A stretch of 64,000 nt of DNA from Tepidiforma thermophila (lineage in GTDB: Bacteria > Chloroflexota > Dehalococcoidia > Tepidiformales > Tepidiformaceae): assembly GCF_002563855.1 (NCBI RefSeq), contig NZ_PDJQ01000001.1, positions 2,666,001 to 2,730,000 on the forward strand. The letters run 5' to 3'. Under the pieces are notes generated by a model. The model did not search any database. It worked only from the letters and a program-made list of their open reading frames with translations, and was not told the origin of the DNA. Position 1 is the first letter of the stretch, and each line of letters opens with the position of its first letter. The position numbers and the translations under genes were made by a program. Of the stretch, positions 20,488 to 28,709 are shown in pieces.

Positions 20488-21675
20488 TCAGGGGGGCGGT
20501 CCGAGGACGACGACCGTGGCGATGAAGGTGCCGGTGCGGGGATCGAAGCCGCCGGCGACGGCCGCGCTGTAGCCATCGAGGCTGGCCCCGGCGCGGATTT
20601 CGGCGACGGAGAGGCCGCTCTTCCCGGGCAGGATGCGGAAGCCGGGGCGGAGGCGGACGTTCACTTCTCCGGTGGCGGTTTCGAGGGTGAAGCCGTCGGG
20701 GGAGGCTGCGCGGATCGTGCCGGCGATGCGAGCGAGCCCGCGGTGGGCGCCGGGGCCGCCCTGGTGCGCGTCATCGCCGGCGAGGCGTTCAAGCCGGAAC
20801 GGGCCGCCGTCGTGGTCGGCGAGGCGGACGCGGGTGCCGAGGGGGGAGCCGGTGGCGGCGACGACCTGTTCGAGGGAGCCGGCATCGACCTGGACGAGGG
20901 CGCGGCGGCCATCGGGGAGGATGACGATGGCGCGGCCGTCGCGGCCATCGCGGCCGATCGCGACGAGGGCGAGCATGCCTTCGGGCATTTCGGGGAGCGC
21001 CCGGAGCCGGTCGAGGGGGCGATGGTTGCCCGCGGGGAGGTCGACCGCGGCGATGGCGAGGGCCTGGCCATCGACGGCGATGCGGCCCTTGCGGGCATCG
21101 CGGACGATACCGGTCACAATGACGGCGGCGCCGGGCGGGGGCGGTGCCTGGAGCGTAACGCCCGAAGCATCGAGGAAGGCGGCGCCGGAGGCTGCGACGG
21201 TGACCGGGCCCAGGTCGGGGCTGGTGATAACGACGCGGTCGGGCGCGGATTCGGTGACGACGCCGGAGAGCTGGACGTAGTCGTCGACGCCGAGCGCCTG
21301 GACTTCCCGGGCCCCCTGGAAGGGACGGGTCGCGAGGAGGGCAACAAAGGCGACGAGGAGCAGCGCGGCCAGCGACCCGGCGAACTGGAGGCGGCGGCCG
21401 GCGAACAGGCGCGCAACGAACGAAGGGCGGGCCGCGACGGTCCGCACCTCGACCGGGGCGGGGCGATGCGCGGCGAGGTGGCGCTGAAAGCGGGCGCGGG
21501 CGGCGGGCATGGCGGCATCGGCCTCGCGGGCGACTGCCTCGCGGACGGCGCGGAGTTCGCCCCGGGCGGCGAGGAGGGCTTCGAGCTCGGCGCGCTCGGC
21601 AGGGTCGGCCTCGGGCGGGATGACGCCGGTTTCGAGGGCGCGCTGGAGGAGGTCGGCGAGGCGGTCAGGCGTCAC
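20488..21675 (-). CDS. Probable anti-sigma factor with DUF5666-like repeats
   Basis: The 395-aa product starts at GTG 21673-21675, overlapping the upstream sigma factor stop by 4 nt (GTGA). Residues 1-75 are a charged, helical cytoplasmic region (LADLLQRALETG, AERAELEALLAARGELRAVR). One membrane helix follows near 91-111 (LQFAGSLAALLLVAFVALLA). The remaining extracytoplasmic part consists of repeated small beta modules (VQLSGVVTESAPDRVVITSP, VIVTGIVRDARKGRIAVDGQ, RIAGTIRAASPDGFTLETA) that resemble DUF5666. Gene order sigma then membrane protein, with overlap, is the usual sign of an ECF anti-sigma pair. The N-terminus lacks the HxxxCxxC zinc anti-sigma motif. Confidence 0.65.
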   Translation of the reverse strand: MTPDRLADLLQRALETGVIPPEADPAERAELEALLAARGELRAVREAVAREADAAMPAARARFQRHLAAHRPAPVEVRTVAARPSFVARLFAGRRLQFAGSLAALLLVAFVALLATRPFQGAREVQALGVDDYVQLSGVVTESAPDRVVITSPDLGPVTVAASGAAFLDASGVTLQAPPPPGAAVIVTGIVRDARKGRIAVDGQALAIAAVDLPAGNHRPLDRLRALPEMPEGMLALVAIGRDGRDGRAIVILPDGRRALVQVDAGSLEQVVAATGSPLGTRVRLADHDGGPFRLERLAGDDAHQGGPGAHRGLARIAGTIRAASPDGFTLETATGEVNVRLRPGFRILPGKSGLSVAEIRAGASLDGYSAAVAGGFDPRTGTFIATVVVLGPPP

Positions 21676-22289
21676 GATGCACCGCCTCCGCTGAGGTAGT
21701 GTGCGCCGCCGAGGGCGCGCTGGAGGGCAGCGAGGGCGCGTCGCTGGAGGTTTTTGACGGCGTCTTCGGAGCGGTCCATGAGGACTGCGGTCTCGGCGAC
21801 GGATTTATCGAGGATGAAGCGGAGGCGGATGACCTCGCGTTGGTCTTCAGTGAGTTCGGCGAGGGCGCGGGCGAGGTCGCTGCGGAGGTGGACGCCGGGC
21901 GCGGGGTCGGCCTCGGCGAGCATTCCGGCGAGGTCGGCTGCTTCGAGGTCATCGGAAGGCCCGCGGCGAATGCGTTTCTTGATGGCATCGCGTGCGAGGT
22001 TCCGGGCGATGGCGAGGAGCCACGCCTGGATGGGGACGCCGCGGTAGTCGAAGGTATCGGCGCGGGCGTAGGCGGTTTCGAAGACCTGGGAGGCGAGGTC
22101 TTCGGCCTCCTGGGGGCTGGCGAGGCGGAAGCGGAGGTAGGCGTACACGGAACGGTAGTGGCGCTCGAAGAGCGTTTCCCAGGCGGCGGGGTCGCGCCGG
22201 GCAGCGCGGGCTGCCAGTTCAGCATCGGCGACGTCGCCAGCCCGGTGGTCATGGGCGCCTTCCCCCGGTTCGCACACAGCGGGATTCAC
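21672..22289 (-). CDS. ECF-type RNA polymerase sigma factor
   Basis: The 205-aa product has sigma region 2 (WETLFERHYRSVYAYLRFRL, EAEDLASQVFETAYARADTF, IQAWLLAIARNLARDAIKKR) and region 4 (LTEDQREVIRLRFILDKSVA, ETAVLMDRSEDAVKNLQRRA), with no region 1 or 3, as in ECF factors. It is annotated from GTG 22287-22289; a later in-frame GTG at the fifth codon is also possible. The downstream gene overlaps by 4 nt and is its likely regulator. The signal that activates this pair is unknown. Confidence 0.88.
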   Translation of the reverse strand: MNPAVCEPGEGAHDHRAGDVADAELAARAARRDPAAWETLFERHYRSVYAYLRFRLASPQEAEDLASQVFETAYARADTFDYRGVPIQAWLLAIARNLARDAIKKRIRRGPSDDLEAADLAGMLAEADPAPGVHLRSDLARALAELTEDQREVIRLRFILDKSVAETAVLMDRSEDAVKNLQRRALAALQRALGGAHYLSGGGAS

Positions 22290-22371
22290 TGTACGTATGG
22301 CCGGGGGAAGGCAAAAGGTGACGGGCCTTTACCGGGGGAAGGGCCGGGTGAGGGCGGGCGTCTGCCGGCGG

Positions 22372-23019
22372 TCAGCCGCCGTTGCGGGAGGCGAGGTACT
22401 CCATGGTGGCGCGGTACTGGTCTTCGGTGATGTGGCCGGCCGACATGAGGTAGTTGGCGATCTGCTCGAGGGTGAGGATGGAGATGAGGTTGATGCCGGC
22501 GGCCTTGAGGGCCTGGCGGCCGCCTTCCTGGCGGTCGATGAGGGTGACGGCGTCACGGACGACGAGGCCGGCGGATTCGAGGGTTGCGGCGGTCTGGAGG
22601 ATGGAGCCTCCGCCGGTGATGAGGTCGTCGATAATGAGGCAGCTCTGCCCGCGGACGTAGATGCCTTCAATGACATCCGCCTTATCGGTATGCGGGGGGT
22701 GGATGTAGATCATCGGGACGTTGGCGAGGAGGGAGAACGCGGTGGCGACGTGCAGCCCGCCGAAGGGGACGCCGGCGACGAGGGTGAAGGGGTGGACGTG
22801 GGGGTTGCGCATCGACATGAGGGCTTCGAGCTCCTCTTTGATGATGCGCGCGCAGCGGTTGAGGGCTTTGGGGTTGGAGATGAGGCGGCGGAGGTTGATG
22901 TAGATGGGGGAATGGACGGCGGTGCGCCCGAGGGTGAAATCGCCGAATTCGATGGCGTCGAGTTTCCAGAGTTCTTCGGCGAGCCAGAGGTTGCCTGGCG
23001 CTTTGGAGGATTTGCTCAA
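22372..23019 (-). CDS. pyrE: Orotate phosphoribosyltransferase
   Basis: Converts orotate and PRPP to OMP in pyrimidine synthesis. The 215-aa product has the type I PRTase PRPP-binding loop CLIIDDLITGGGSILQTAAT, the N-terminal FGDFTLGRTAVHSPIYINLR of OPRTases, and VAGVPFGGLHVATAFSLL. The only acceptable start is TTG (23017-23019), since no ATG or GTG in frame precedes the conserved region. About 25 extra C-terminal residues follow the core. It stands alone, without other pyr genes. Its upstream gap has an AT-rich patch and a TTGACA at 23107-23102, but no well-spaced -10. Confidence 0.85.
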   Translation of the reverse strand: MSKSSKAPGNLWLAEELWKLDAIEFGDFTLGRTAVHSPIYINLRRLISNPKALNRCARIIKEELEALMSMRNPHVHPFTLVAGVPFGGLHVATAFSLLANVPMIYIHPPHTDKADVIEGIYVRGQSCLIIDDLITGGGSILQTAATLESAGLVVRDAVTLIDRQEGGRQALKAAGINLISILTLEQIANYLMSAGHITEDQYRATMEYLASRNGG

Positions 23020-23108
23020 GGGGCACCCCGGGGAAGCTGGGAGCAGCGGCCGCGACTGTGCACGCTATGTAAGGCTCTTTTTTCGTTTGTGCGGCGTTAT
23101 GTGTCAAG

Positions 23109-24089
23109 TTAGCCGCGGGGGCGGGGCGGGCGATTCACGGGGTTGGGCGGCTCGCGGCCCTCCAGGACGGCGAGGATGTTGGCGGCGGCCATCTCGGCCA
23201 TGCGGGCGCGAGTGGCGCGGCTGGCGCTGCCGATGTGTGGCGTGATGATGACGTTCGGGAAGCTGTAGAGGGGGTGGGTGAGCGGGAGGGGCTCGGGCTC
23301 GGTGACATCGAGGGCGGCGCCGCCGAGGCGGCCGCTGCGCAGGGCTTCGACGAGGGCATCCTGGTCGACGATACCGCCGCGGGCGGTGTTGACGAGGATG
23401 GCGCCAGGTTTCATGGCGGCGAACGCCGCCGGGCCGAGGAGGTGGCGGGTCTCCGGCGTAAGCGGCGTGTGGAGCGAGACGAAGTCGGACCCGGCGAGGA
23501 GGCTGTGCAGGTCGCAGAATTCGAGGCCGAGGTCGGCTTCGAGGGCGGGTTTGCGGGTGCGGGAGTGATAGAGGATGCGCATGCGGAAGCCGCGGGCGCG
23601 GCGGGCGACGGCCTCGCCGATTTCGCCGAGGCCGACGATGCCGAGGGTGGCGCCGAAGAGGTCGGTGCCGAGGAATGCCGTGGGCGACCAGGTTTTCCAG
23701 CCGCCGGCGCGGGTATCGCGGTCGGCTTCGACGACGCGGCGGGCGGCGGCGAGGAGGAGGGCGAAGGCGAGGTCGGCGGTCGTCTCGGCGAGGACGCCGG
23801 GGGTGTTCGTGACCCAGACGCCGGCTTCGGCCGCGGCGGCGGGGTCGATGTTGTCGTAGCCGACGGCCATGTTGGCGACGATGCGGAGGCGGGGCGCGCC
23901 GGCAAGCATGGCAGGGGTGATGCGGTCGACGACCATGGTCATGGCCGCATCGCTGCGGGCGAGGGCGGCGGCGAGGGCATCGGGCGGGGGCGGGAGTTCG
24001 CCGGGCCAGACCTCGACGGTATGGCCGGCGGCTTCGAGCTGTGCGACGGCGGTGCCGGGAATTGCCCGGGTAATGAAGACGTGGCCCAT
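23109..24089 (-). CDS. D-2-hydroxyacid dehydrogenase (glyoxylate/hydroxypyruvate reductase type)
   Basis: The 326-aa product reduces a 2-keto acid with NAD(P)H. Key features are VANMAVGYDNID at the substrate domain, the Rossmann motif LGIVGLGEIGEAVARRA, and catalytic R, E and H in VNTARGGIVDQDALVEAL, DVTEPEPLP and ITPHIGSAS. The sequence pattern is nearest to GyaR/GRHPR-type glyoxylate reductases; phosphoglycerate dehydrogenase would have a C-terminal ACT domain, which is absent. ATG 24087-24089 is chosen; a much longer upstream reading would cross the divergent gdhA. Confidence 0.88.
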   Translation of the reverse strand: MGHVFITRAIPGTAVAQLEAAGHTVEVWPGELPPPPDALAAALARSDAAMTMVVDRITPAMLAGAPRLRIVANMAVGYDNIDPAAAAEAGVWVTNTPGVLAETTADLAFALLLAAARRVVEADRDTRAGGWKTWSPTAFLGTDLFGATLGIVGLGEIGEAVARRARGFRMRILYHSRTRKPALEADLGLEFCDLHSLLAGSDFVSLHTPLTPETRHLLGPAAFAAMKPGAILVNTARGGIVDQDALVEALRSGRLGGAALDVTEPEPLPLTHPLYSFPNVIITPHIGSASRATRARMAEMAAANILAVLEGREPPNPVNRPPRPRG

Positions 24090-24172
24090 GGCCGACAAGT
24101 TTGGCGTGGTGACAGCGGGAACGCGAGCCGGGGTGTAGGCTTCGCGCGACCCTGACCATGGGAGGCGCCGGA

Positions 24173-25432
24173 ATGACGACGACGAGCGAACCGCGGCATG
24201 TGTCGCCGACGGAGTCGGTGCTGCAGAGTGTGATTGCAGCGGCCGACCGGCTGCGGACGCCGCCCGAGGTGGTGGATTTGCTGCGGACGTCGTGGCGGGA
24301 GGTGCGGGCGCAGGTTCCGGTGCGGATGGACGACCGGACGCTGCGGATTTTCGAGGGGTACCGGGTGCAGCACAACGGGGCGCGGGGCCCATACAAGGGC
24401 GGGGTGCGGTATCACCCGAAGGCGGACCTGGACGAGGTGCGGGCGCTGGCGATGCTGATGACCTATAAGTGCGCGCTGATGGACCTGCCGTTCGGGGGTG
24501 CCAAGGGCGGGGTGATGTGCGACCCAACGCACATGAGCGAGACAGAGCTGAACCGGCTGACACGGACGTACACCCAGCACATCGGGATGGTGCTCGGGGT
24601 GAACCGTGATATCCCGGCGCCGGACATGGGCACCAACCAGCAGACGATGGCGTGGATGATGGATGCCTACGGTGCGCGGTACGGGTACACGCCGGGGATT
24701 GTGACGGGGAAGCCGGTCGAGCTTGGCGGGAGCTACGGGCGGGACCAGGCAACGGGGCGCGGCGTGGCGATCTGCATGCGGGAGCTGGCGCGGATGGAGC
24801 GGGTGGCGCCGCAGGATATCCGGGTGGCGATCCAGGGGTACGGGAATGTGGGCAGCTGGACGGCGCGGATCGCGAGCGAGATGGGCTTCCGGGTGATTGC
24901 GGTGAGCGACGTGAAAGGGGGCATCTGGAACCCGGAGGGGATCGACATCGCGGCGCTCGACCGGTGGTTTGCGGTGGCCGGGAGCGTGGCGGGATTCGAG
25001 CCGGCGGACCCGATTACCAATGAAGCGCTGCTGGAGCTCGACTGCGACTACCTCGTGCCGGCAGCCATCGGCGAGGTGATCACGGAGGAGAACGCGGCGC
25101 GGGTGAAGGCTCGGGTGGTGGTGGAGGCGGCGAACCACCCGGTGACGCCGGCGGCGGACGCCATCCTGCGGGCGAAGAAGGTGCTGGTGCTGCCGGACAT
25201 CCTTGCGAATGCGGGGGGCGTGACCGTCTCGTACTTCGAGTGGACGCAGAACATCCAGCAGTTCCGCTGGCCGCTCGAGCGGGTGCTGGATGAGCTCGAG
25301 AAGCGGATGGTGGCGACCTTCGACGAGCTGATGACGCGGGCGGCGCGGGACGGCACGCAGCCGCGGGAGGCGGCGTTCGATATCGGGCTGGAGCGGGTTG
25401 CGCGGGCAATCCAGCTGCGGGGGTTCGTGTAG
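24173..25432 (+). CDS. gdhA: Glutamate dehydrogenase (Glu/Leu/Phe/Val dehydrogenase family)
   Basis: Links 2-oxoglutarate and ammonia to glutamate. The 419-aa product has the catalytic segment GPYKGGVRYHP, YKCALMDLPFGGAKGGV with the active-site lysine, APDMGTNQQTMAWMMDAY, the nucleotide-binding VAIQGYGNVGSWTARI and the C-terminal NAGGVTVSYFEWTQNIQ signature. Length is typical of hexameric GdhA. ATG 24173 is preferred over an ATG 15 nt upstream because a GGAGG ribosome binding site (24161-24165) sits at the right distance only for the former. It is divergent from the hydroxyacid dehydrogenase. Confidence 0.92.
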   Translation: MTTTSEPRHVSPTESVLQSVIAAADRLRTPPEVVDLLRTSWREVRAQVPVRMDDRTLRIFEGYRVQHNGARGPYKGGVRYHPKADLDEVRALAMLMTYKCALMDLPFGGAKGGVMCDPTHMSETELNRLTRTYTQHIGMVLGVNRDIPAPDMGTNQQTMAWMMDAYGARYGYTPGIVTGKPVELGGSYGRDQATGRGVAICMRELARMERVAPQDIRVAIQGYGNVGSWTARIASEMGFRVIAVSDVKGGIWNPEGIDIAALDRWFAVAGSVAGFEPADPITNEALLELDCDYLVPAAIGEVITEENAARVKARVVVEAANHPVTPAADAILRAKKVLVLPDILANAGGVTVSYFEWTQNIQQFRWPLERVLDELEKRMVATFDELMTRAARDGTQPREAAFDIGLERVARAIQLRGFV

Positions 25433-25481
25433 GGGGACGGGCGAGGCACCAGACCGCTGGCAGTGGCAGCCGGCATTCGGT

Positions 25482-25487
25482 TAGGAT
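25482..25487 (+). promoter_or_regulatory. -10 element of the MFS gene (leaderless type)
   Basis: TAGGAT lies 7 nt before the ATG at 25495. No ribosome binding site of useful strength lies between, and no -35 hexamer is evident. The spacing predicts a transcript that begins at or next to the start codon. Confidence 0.4.
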
Positions 25488-25494
25488 GCGGTGA

Positions 25495-26754
25495 ATGATT
25501 TCGGCATGGGCTGCGCGGACGTTCAAGGCGCTGGAGTACCGGCACTACCGGGTGCTCTGGATCGGGACGTCGCTGGCGTTCCTCGCGTTCATGATGTCGT
25601 CGGTCGTGCAGGCGGTTGTCGCGTTCGAGCTGACGGGGCGGAACGGGGCGGTTGGGTTCGTATCGCTCGGGATGGGGCTGGCGACGATCCTGGTGTCGCC
25701 GTTCGGGGGTGTGACGGCGGACCGGCTGCCGAAGCGGCGGCTGCTGTTTATCGGACAGTCGATCATCGGGCTGAATTTTGCGGCCGTCGGCCTGCTGATC
25801 GTGTTCGACCTGATCACGATTCCGCTGCTGGCGCTTTCGACGCTGGTAATGGGGGCTGTCTTCTCGTTCATCGGGCCGGCCCGGCAGGCGTGGATTGGGG
25901 AGCTGCTGCCGGCGCACGACCTGCCGAACGGAATTGCGCTGCAGCAGGTTGGGATGACGCTGACGCGGGTGATCGGGCCGTTCGTGGCGGCGGGCCTGAT
26001 CAGCGTTTCGTTCATTGGGACGGGCGGCACCTACCTGTTCATGGCGGGGCTGTTCGTGTTCGTGGTGCTGACGCTCTCGATGCTGCCGCCGTCTCAGGCG
26101 GTGGCGCGGGGCGGGCGGTCGTTCCGCGATGACATGGCGCTGGGTGTGCGGCACATCCGGGCCCGGCCGCGGCTGATGCTGGCAGTGGTCACCTTTATCG
26201 GGGTGATCATGGCGGGGTTCTCGTACTTCGTGGTGCTGCCCGGCTTTCTGGAGAATGAGCTGGGGCGGTCGTCGAAGGACATGGCGCTCCTGATGGCAGC
26301 CGGGGCAGCGAGCGGGTTCGTGGTGTCGGTCGGCGTGGCGGGGGCAGCGGGGTCGCGGCATGCGTGGTCACTGATGGCGGCGGGCGGAGTCGTGCTCGGG
26401 CTGTCGCTTGTGCTGCTGGCGAGTGCGCCGAACTTTGGCGTCGCGCTCCTGGCGATGCTCGCGATCGGTGCGGGCACCGGGGCGTTCCAGGTGCTGAACA
26501 ACGCGATTGTGATGCGGGAGGCGGAGCCGGCGTACCACGGGCGGGTGATGTCGCTGACGATGCTGGCCTGGGGCGTGAACGGGCTGGTGGCGTACCCCTT
26601 CGGGGCGCTGGCGGACTGGATTGGCGAGCGGGAGACGCTCGGGGTGATGGCGGCGGGGGTGCTGGTGATCGTCGCGGGTGCGTGGTTCGCATCGCTGCCG
26701 CTGCGTGGAGCCGCAGCGGAGGGTGCGCTACCGCGGCCGCTGGGCGGCGACTAA
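25495..26754 (+). CDS. Major facilitator superfamily transporter
   Basis: The 419-aa product has twelve predicted membrane helices and no large soluble domain. The A-type motif between helices 2 and 3 reads GGVTADRLPKRRLLF, and the start ALEYRHYRVLWIGTSLAFL is typical of the MFS_3 (EntS-like) efflux group. A second half repeats the pattern (YPFGALADWIGERETLGVM). Substrate is unknown; drug or small-molecule export is the usual role. It appears to be a single-gene unit. Confidence 0.85.
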   Translation: MISAWAARTFKALEYRHYRVLWIGTSLAFLAFMMSSVVQAVVAFELTGRNGAVGFVSLGMGLATILVSPFGGVTADRLPKRRLLFIGQSIIGLNFAAVGLLIVFDLITIPLLALSTLVMGAVFSFIGPARQAWIGELLPAHDLPNGIALQQVGMTLTRVIGPFVAAGLISVSFIGTGGTYLFMAGLFVFVVLTLSMLPPSQAVARGGRSFRDDMALGVRHIRARPRLMLAVVTFIGVIMAGFSYFVVLPGFLENELGRSSKDMALLMAAGAASGFVVSVGVAGAAGSRHAWSLMAAGGVVLGLSLVLLASAPNFGVALLAMLAIGAGTGAFQVLNNAIVMREAEPAYHGRVMSLTMLAWGVNGLVAYPFGALADWIGERETLGVMAAGVLVIVAGAWFASLPLRGAAAEGALPRPLGGD

Positions 26755-26784
26755 GCTTGTGCCGAACGACGGAAAGGAGCCGCC

Positions 26785-27006
26785 ATGGGACGGGAAGAGA
26801 TTGCCGCGCTGATCGCCATCCTTGAGCGGGCGCGCGAGGAAGGGCCGGGGAGCCCGGTCATCGGGACGTGGAAGATCCAGTTCGATAAGAAGCGCGGGGC
26901 GTTCGTGTTCGACAAGTGTGAGAACGAGGGGTACTGCGAGGAGCGGCCGGCCGTCATCGCGCTGAACGGCGAGGTGCTGGACCCGGGCGGTCCGCTGTTC
27001 GGCTGA
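26785..27006 (+). CDS. Small conserved-looking protein of unknown function
   Basis: The 73-aa product, MGREEIAALIAILERAREEG at the start, has a predicted N-terminal helix followed by a beta-rich stretch (GTWKIQFDKKRGAFVFDKCE) and two cysteines (DKCENEGYCEERPAV). A GGAAAGGAG ribosome binding site precedes the ATG at good distance, which supports translation. The 3' 53 nt overlap the convergent VanZ-like gene. I do not recognise a family. Confidence 0.6.
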   Translation: MGREEIAALIAILERAREEGPGSPVIGTWKIQFDKKRGAFVFDKCENEGYCEERPAVIALNGEVLDPGGPLFG

Positions 27007-27382
27007 AGCGGGCGGTGCGGATGCGGTGCTGGAGGGCCGCCGCCGCGACGCCGAGGGCGGCCCCGGCGGCATCGGCAAGGACGTCGAGGAGCGAGGCATC
27101 GCGGCGCGGCACGAACGCCTGGTGGAGTTCGTCGGAGATGCCGTAGGCGACGGAGAGGAGCCAAGCGGCGGCGAGGAGACGGCCGGTGAGCTGCCGGCGC
27201 AAGCGCACGAGGAGATTCAGGGCGAGGAAGCCGAAGACGGCGTACTCGACGATGTGGGCGAGGGTCGAGCGGAGGTCGTTGGCGCGCGGCCCGGGCGGAT
27301 TGGGGAAGCTCGAGAGGACGAAGATGAGGGCCGCCCAGGCGAGGAGGGCCAGCAGCCACGGGCGGACACGGGCAGCGGTCAT
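26954..27382 (-). CDS. VanZ-like family membrane protein
   Basis: The 142-aa product has four predicted membrane helices and the VanZ-family pattern: PWLLALLAWAALIFVLSSFP, the conserved KxxH-type region ...LAHIVEYAVFGFLALN, YGISDELHQAFVPRRDASLL with the DE.HQ motif, and DVLADAAGAALG. VanZ-like proteins are associated with teicoplanin resistance and with membrane-embedded functions; the role here is unknown. Its start overlaps the upstream peptidase gene by 4 nt, so the two form a coupled pair. Its C-terminus overlaps a small convergent gene. Confidence 0.8.
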   Translation of the reverse strand: MTAARVRPWLLALLAWAALIFVLSSFPNPPGPRANDLRSTLAHIVEYAVFGFLALNLLVRLRRQLTGRLLAAAWLLSVAYGISDELHQAFVPRRDASLLDVLADAAGAALGVAAAALQHRIRTARFSRTADRPGPAPRRSAR

Positions 27383-28623
27383 GGCGCGGTCGGCTCGAGC
27401 GCGGCGACGACGGCTTCGAGCTGGGCGCGGCTGGTGATGCCGCGGGCGATGCGGAGGAACTCTCCGATGTCGTTGGTGCGCTGCCAGAGGGTTTCGAAGA
27501 GCGGTCCAATGGGGTTGGAGGACTGGGGGCTATCGGCGTAGGTGCCGTAGAAGGCGAAGTACGCCTGGTTGATTTTGCGGATTGGGATGCCGTTGTCGGC
27601 GAGGTAGCGGCGCTTCTGCTCCATGAGCTGCTCGGCCTCGGCGATGCGGCCCTGCGCGAGGAGGTCGTCGACGGCGAGGCGGAGGGCGCGCATCTCGGCG
27701 TTGAAGTCGATTTCGGGGTTGCGGTTCGACGGAGGGCCGGAGCCGTCTTCGCCGGGCGGGAGGTCGATGGGGTAGCGGAGCATGACGAGGCGGGCGAGTT
27801 CGCGGCCGGCAATGGAGGCGACGGTTTCGTTCAGGACTTCGGCGTCGCCGCCTTTGCCCCACTGCTGGCCGAGAGGGTAAAAGGCCAGGTAGTGGTGGAC
27901 CCACTCGTGGGCGGCGGTTTCGAGGACGGCGGCGTAGGAGCGGTCATCGCGGACGATTGCGGGATAGGCCGCGAGCCCGCCGAGTGACAGGACGATGGAG
28001 ACGGTATCGGGGGTGCCGGCGCGGGCTTCGATGCGTTCGATATCGGCGAGGGTGAGGCCAGGCTGGAGGAGAGTATCGCTGAGGCGCTCGATGCGGTCGC
28101 GGGGGGAGCGGACGAGGAGGCGCGGGGGGCTGGTGAGTTCGAAGGCGACGGGCGGCCAGGTGAGTTCGATGTCCCGGAACAGGGGGAGCGGCCGCTGGAG
28201 CCCTGCGGAGCCGATGACCTCGGTAAGGGCCTGTGTGATGAACCGCTCGACGTCGTTCTCGTACGTGGCGCGTTCGTTTTCGAGGGCTTCGACGAGGCGG
28301 GTGTCTGGCTGTTCTTTGGCGAGCTCGGCGCGGAGGCGGGAGGTGAGGGCGAAGTACTGGCGGATGGCGTCTTCGTTGGCCGCTGCGGCGGGTTCGGGGC
28401 GGATGCCGGCGATGCGGGCAAGGGCGGGGACGACGGTTTCGGCCTGCCAGCGCCAGAGGTGGTAGCGGTGCTCGGCGAATTCGCCGCGCGGGACAACGAG
28501 GGCGGATGCACCCCCGAGGAGGATGCCGAGCACGCCGGCGAGGATGAACAGCAAGAGCCAGGCGCGGGGGCGCCATGGTTCGAGGTCGACGGGCGGACCA
28601 GCGGCGGGTGCTCTTGCGGCCAT
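27379..28623 (-). CDS. Membrane-anchored HExxH metallopeptidase-like protein
   Basis: The 414-aa product has one N-terminal membrane helix (about residues 20-43, AWLLLFILAGVLGILLGGAS) and a large outside domain. Near residue 245 is AAHEWVHHYLAFYPLG, a clear HExxH zinc motif, followed about 30 residues later by LNETVASIAGRELARL, a candidate third ligand in the ExxxA arrangement of gluzincins. I know no named family for it. ATG 28621-28623 is preceded by TACAGT at 6 nt, a leaderless-type promoter. The VanZ-like gene follows with a 4-nt overlap, suggesting a shared envelope role. The protease activity is inferred from the motif only. Confidence 0.7.
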   Translation of the reverse strand: MAARAPAAGPPVDLEPWRPRAWLLLFILAGVLGILLGGASALVVPRGEFAEHRYHLWRWQAETVVPALARIAGIRPEPAAAANEDAIRQYFALTSRLRAELAKEQPDTRLVEALENERATYENDVERFITQALTEVIGSAGLQRPLPLFRDIELTWPPVAFELTSPPRLLVRSPRDRIERLSDTLLQPGLTLADIERIEARAGTPDTVSIVLSLGGLAAYPAIVRDDRSYAAVLETAAHEWVHHYLAFYPLGQQWGKGGDAEVLNETVASIAGRELARLVMLRYPIDLPPGEDGSGPPSNRNPEIDFNAEMRALRLAVDDLLAQGRIAEAEQLMEQKRRYLADNGIPIRKINQAYFAFYGTYADSPQSSNPIGPLFETLWQRTNDIGEFLRIARGITSRAQLEAVVAALEPTAP

Positions 28624-28629
28624 GGGCAC

Positions 28630-28635
28630 ACTGTA
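28630..28635 (-). promoter_or_regulatory. -10 element of the HExxH peptidase gene (leaderless type)
   Basis: The minus strand reads TACAGT ending 6 nt before the ATG at 28623. The intervening GTGCCC offers no ribosome binding site. Confidence 0.4.
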
Positions 28636-28696
28636 CCGCGGCCGGGGGGCGGGGGAGGGGCAAGGAGCGGGCGCTACCGCTTTACCCGGGCCGTCG

Positions 28697-28702
28697 TAGA
28701 CT
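28697..28702 (+). promoter_or_regulatory. -10 element of the RDD gene (leaderless type)
   Basis: TAGACT lies 7 nt before the ATG at 28710. The spacer GGCAGGG has some purine character but sits too close to the predicted transcription start to serve as a normal ribosome binding site. Confidence 0.4.
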
Positions 28703-28709
28703 GGCAGGG

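Noticed and set aside
23020-23108. Complete promoter for pyrE based on TTGACA at 23107-23102
   Set aside because: No acceptable -10 at 16-18 nt; the expected position is an A-run. A TTACAT further on is spaced 29 nt.
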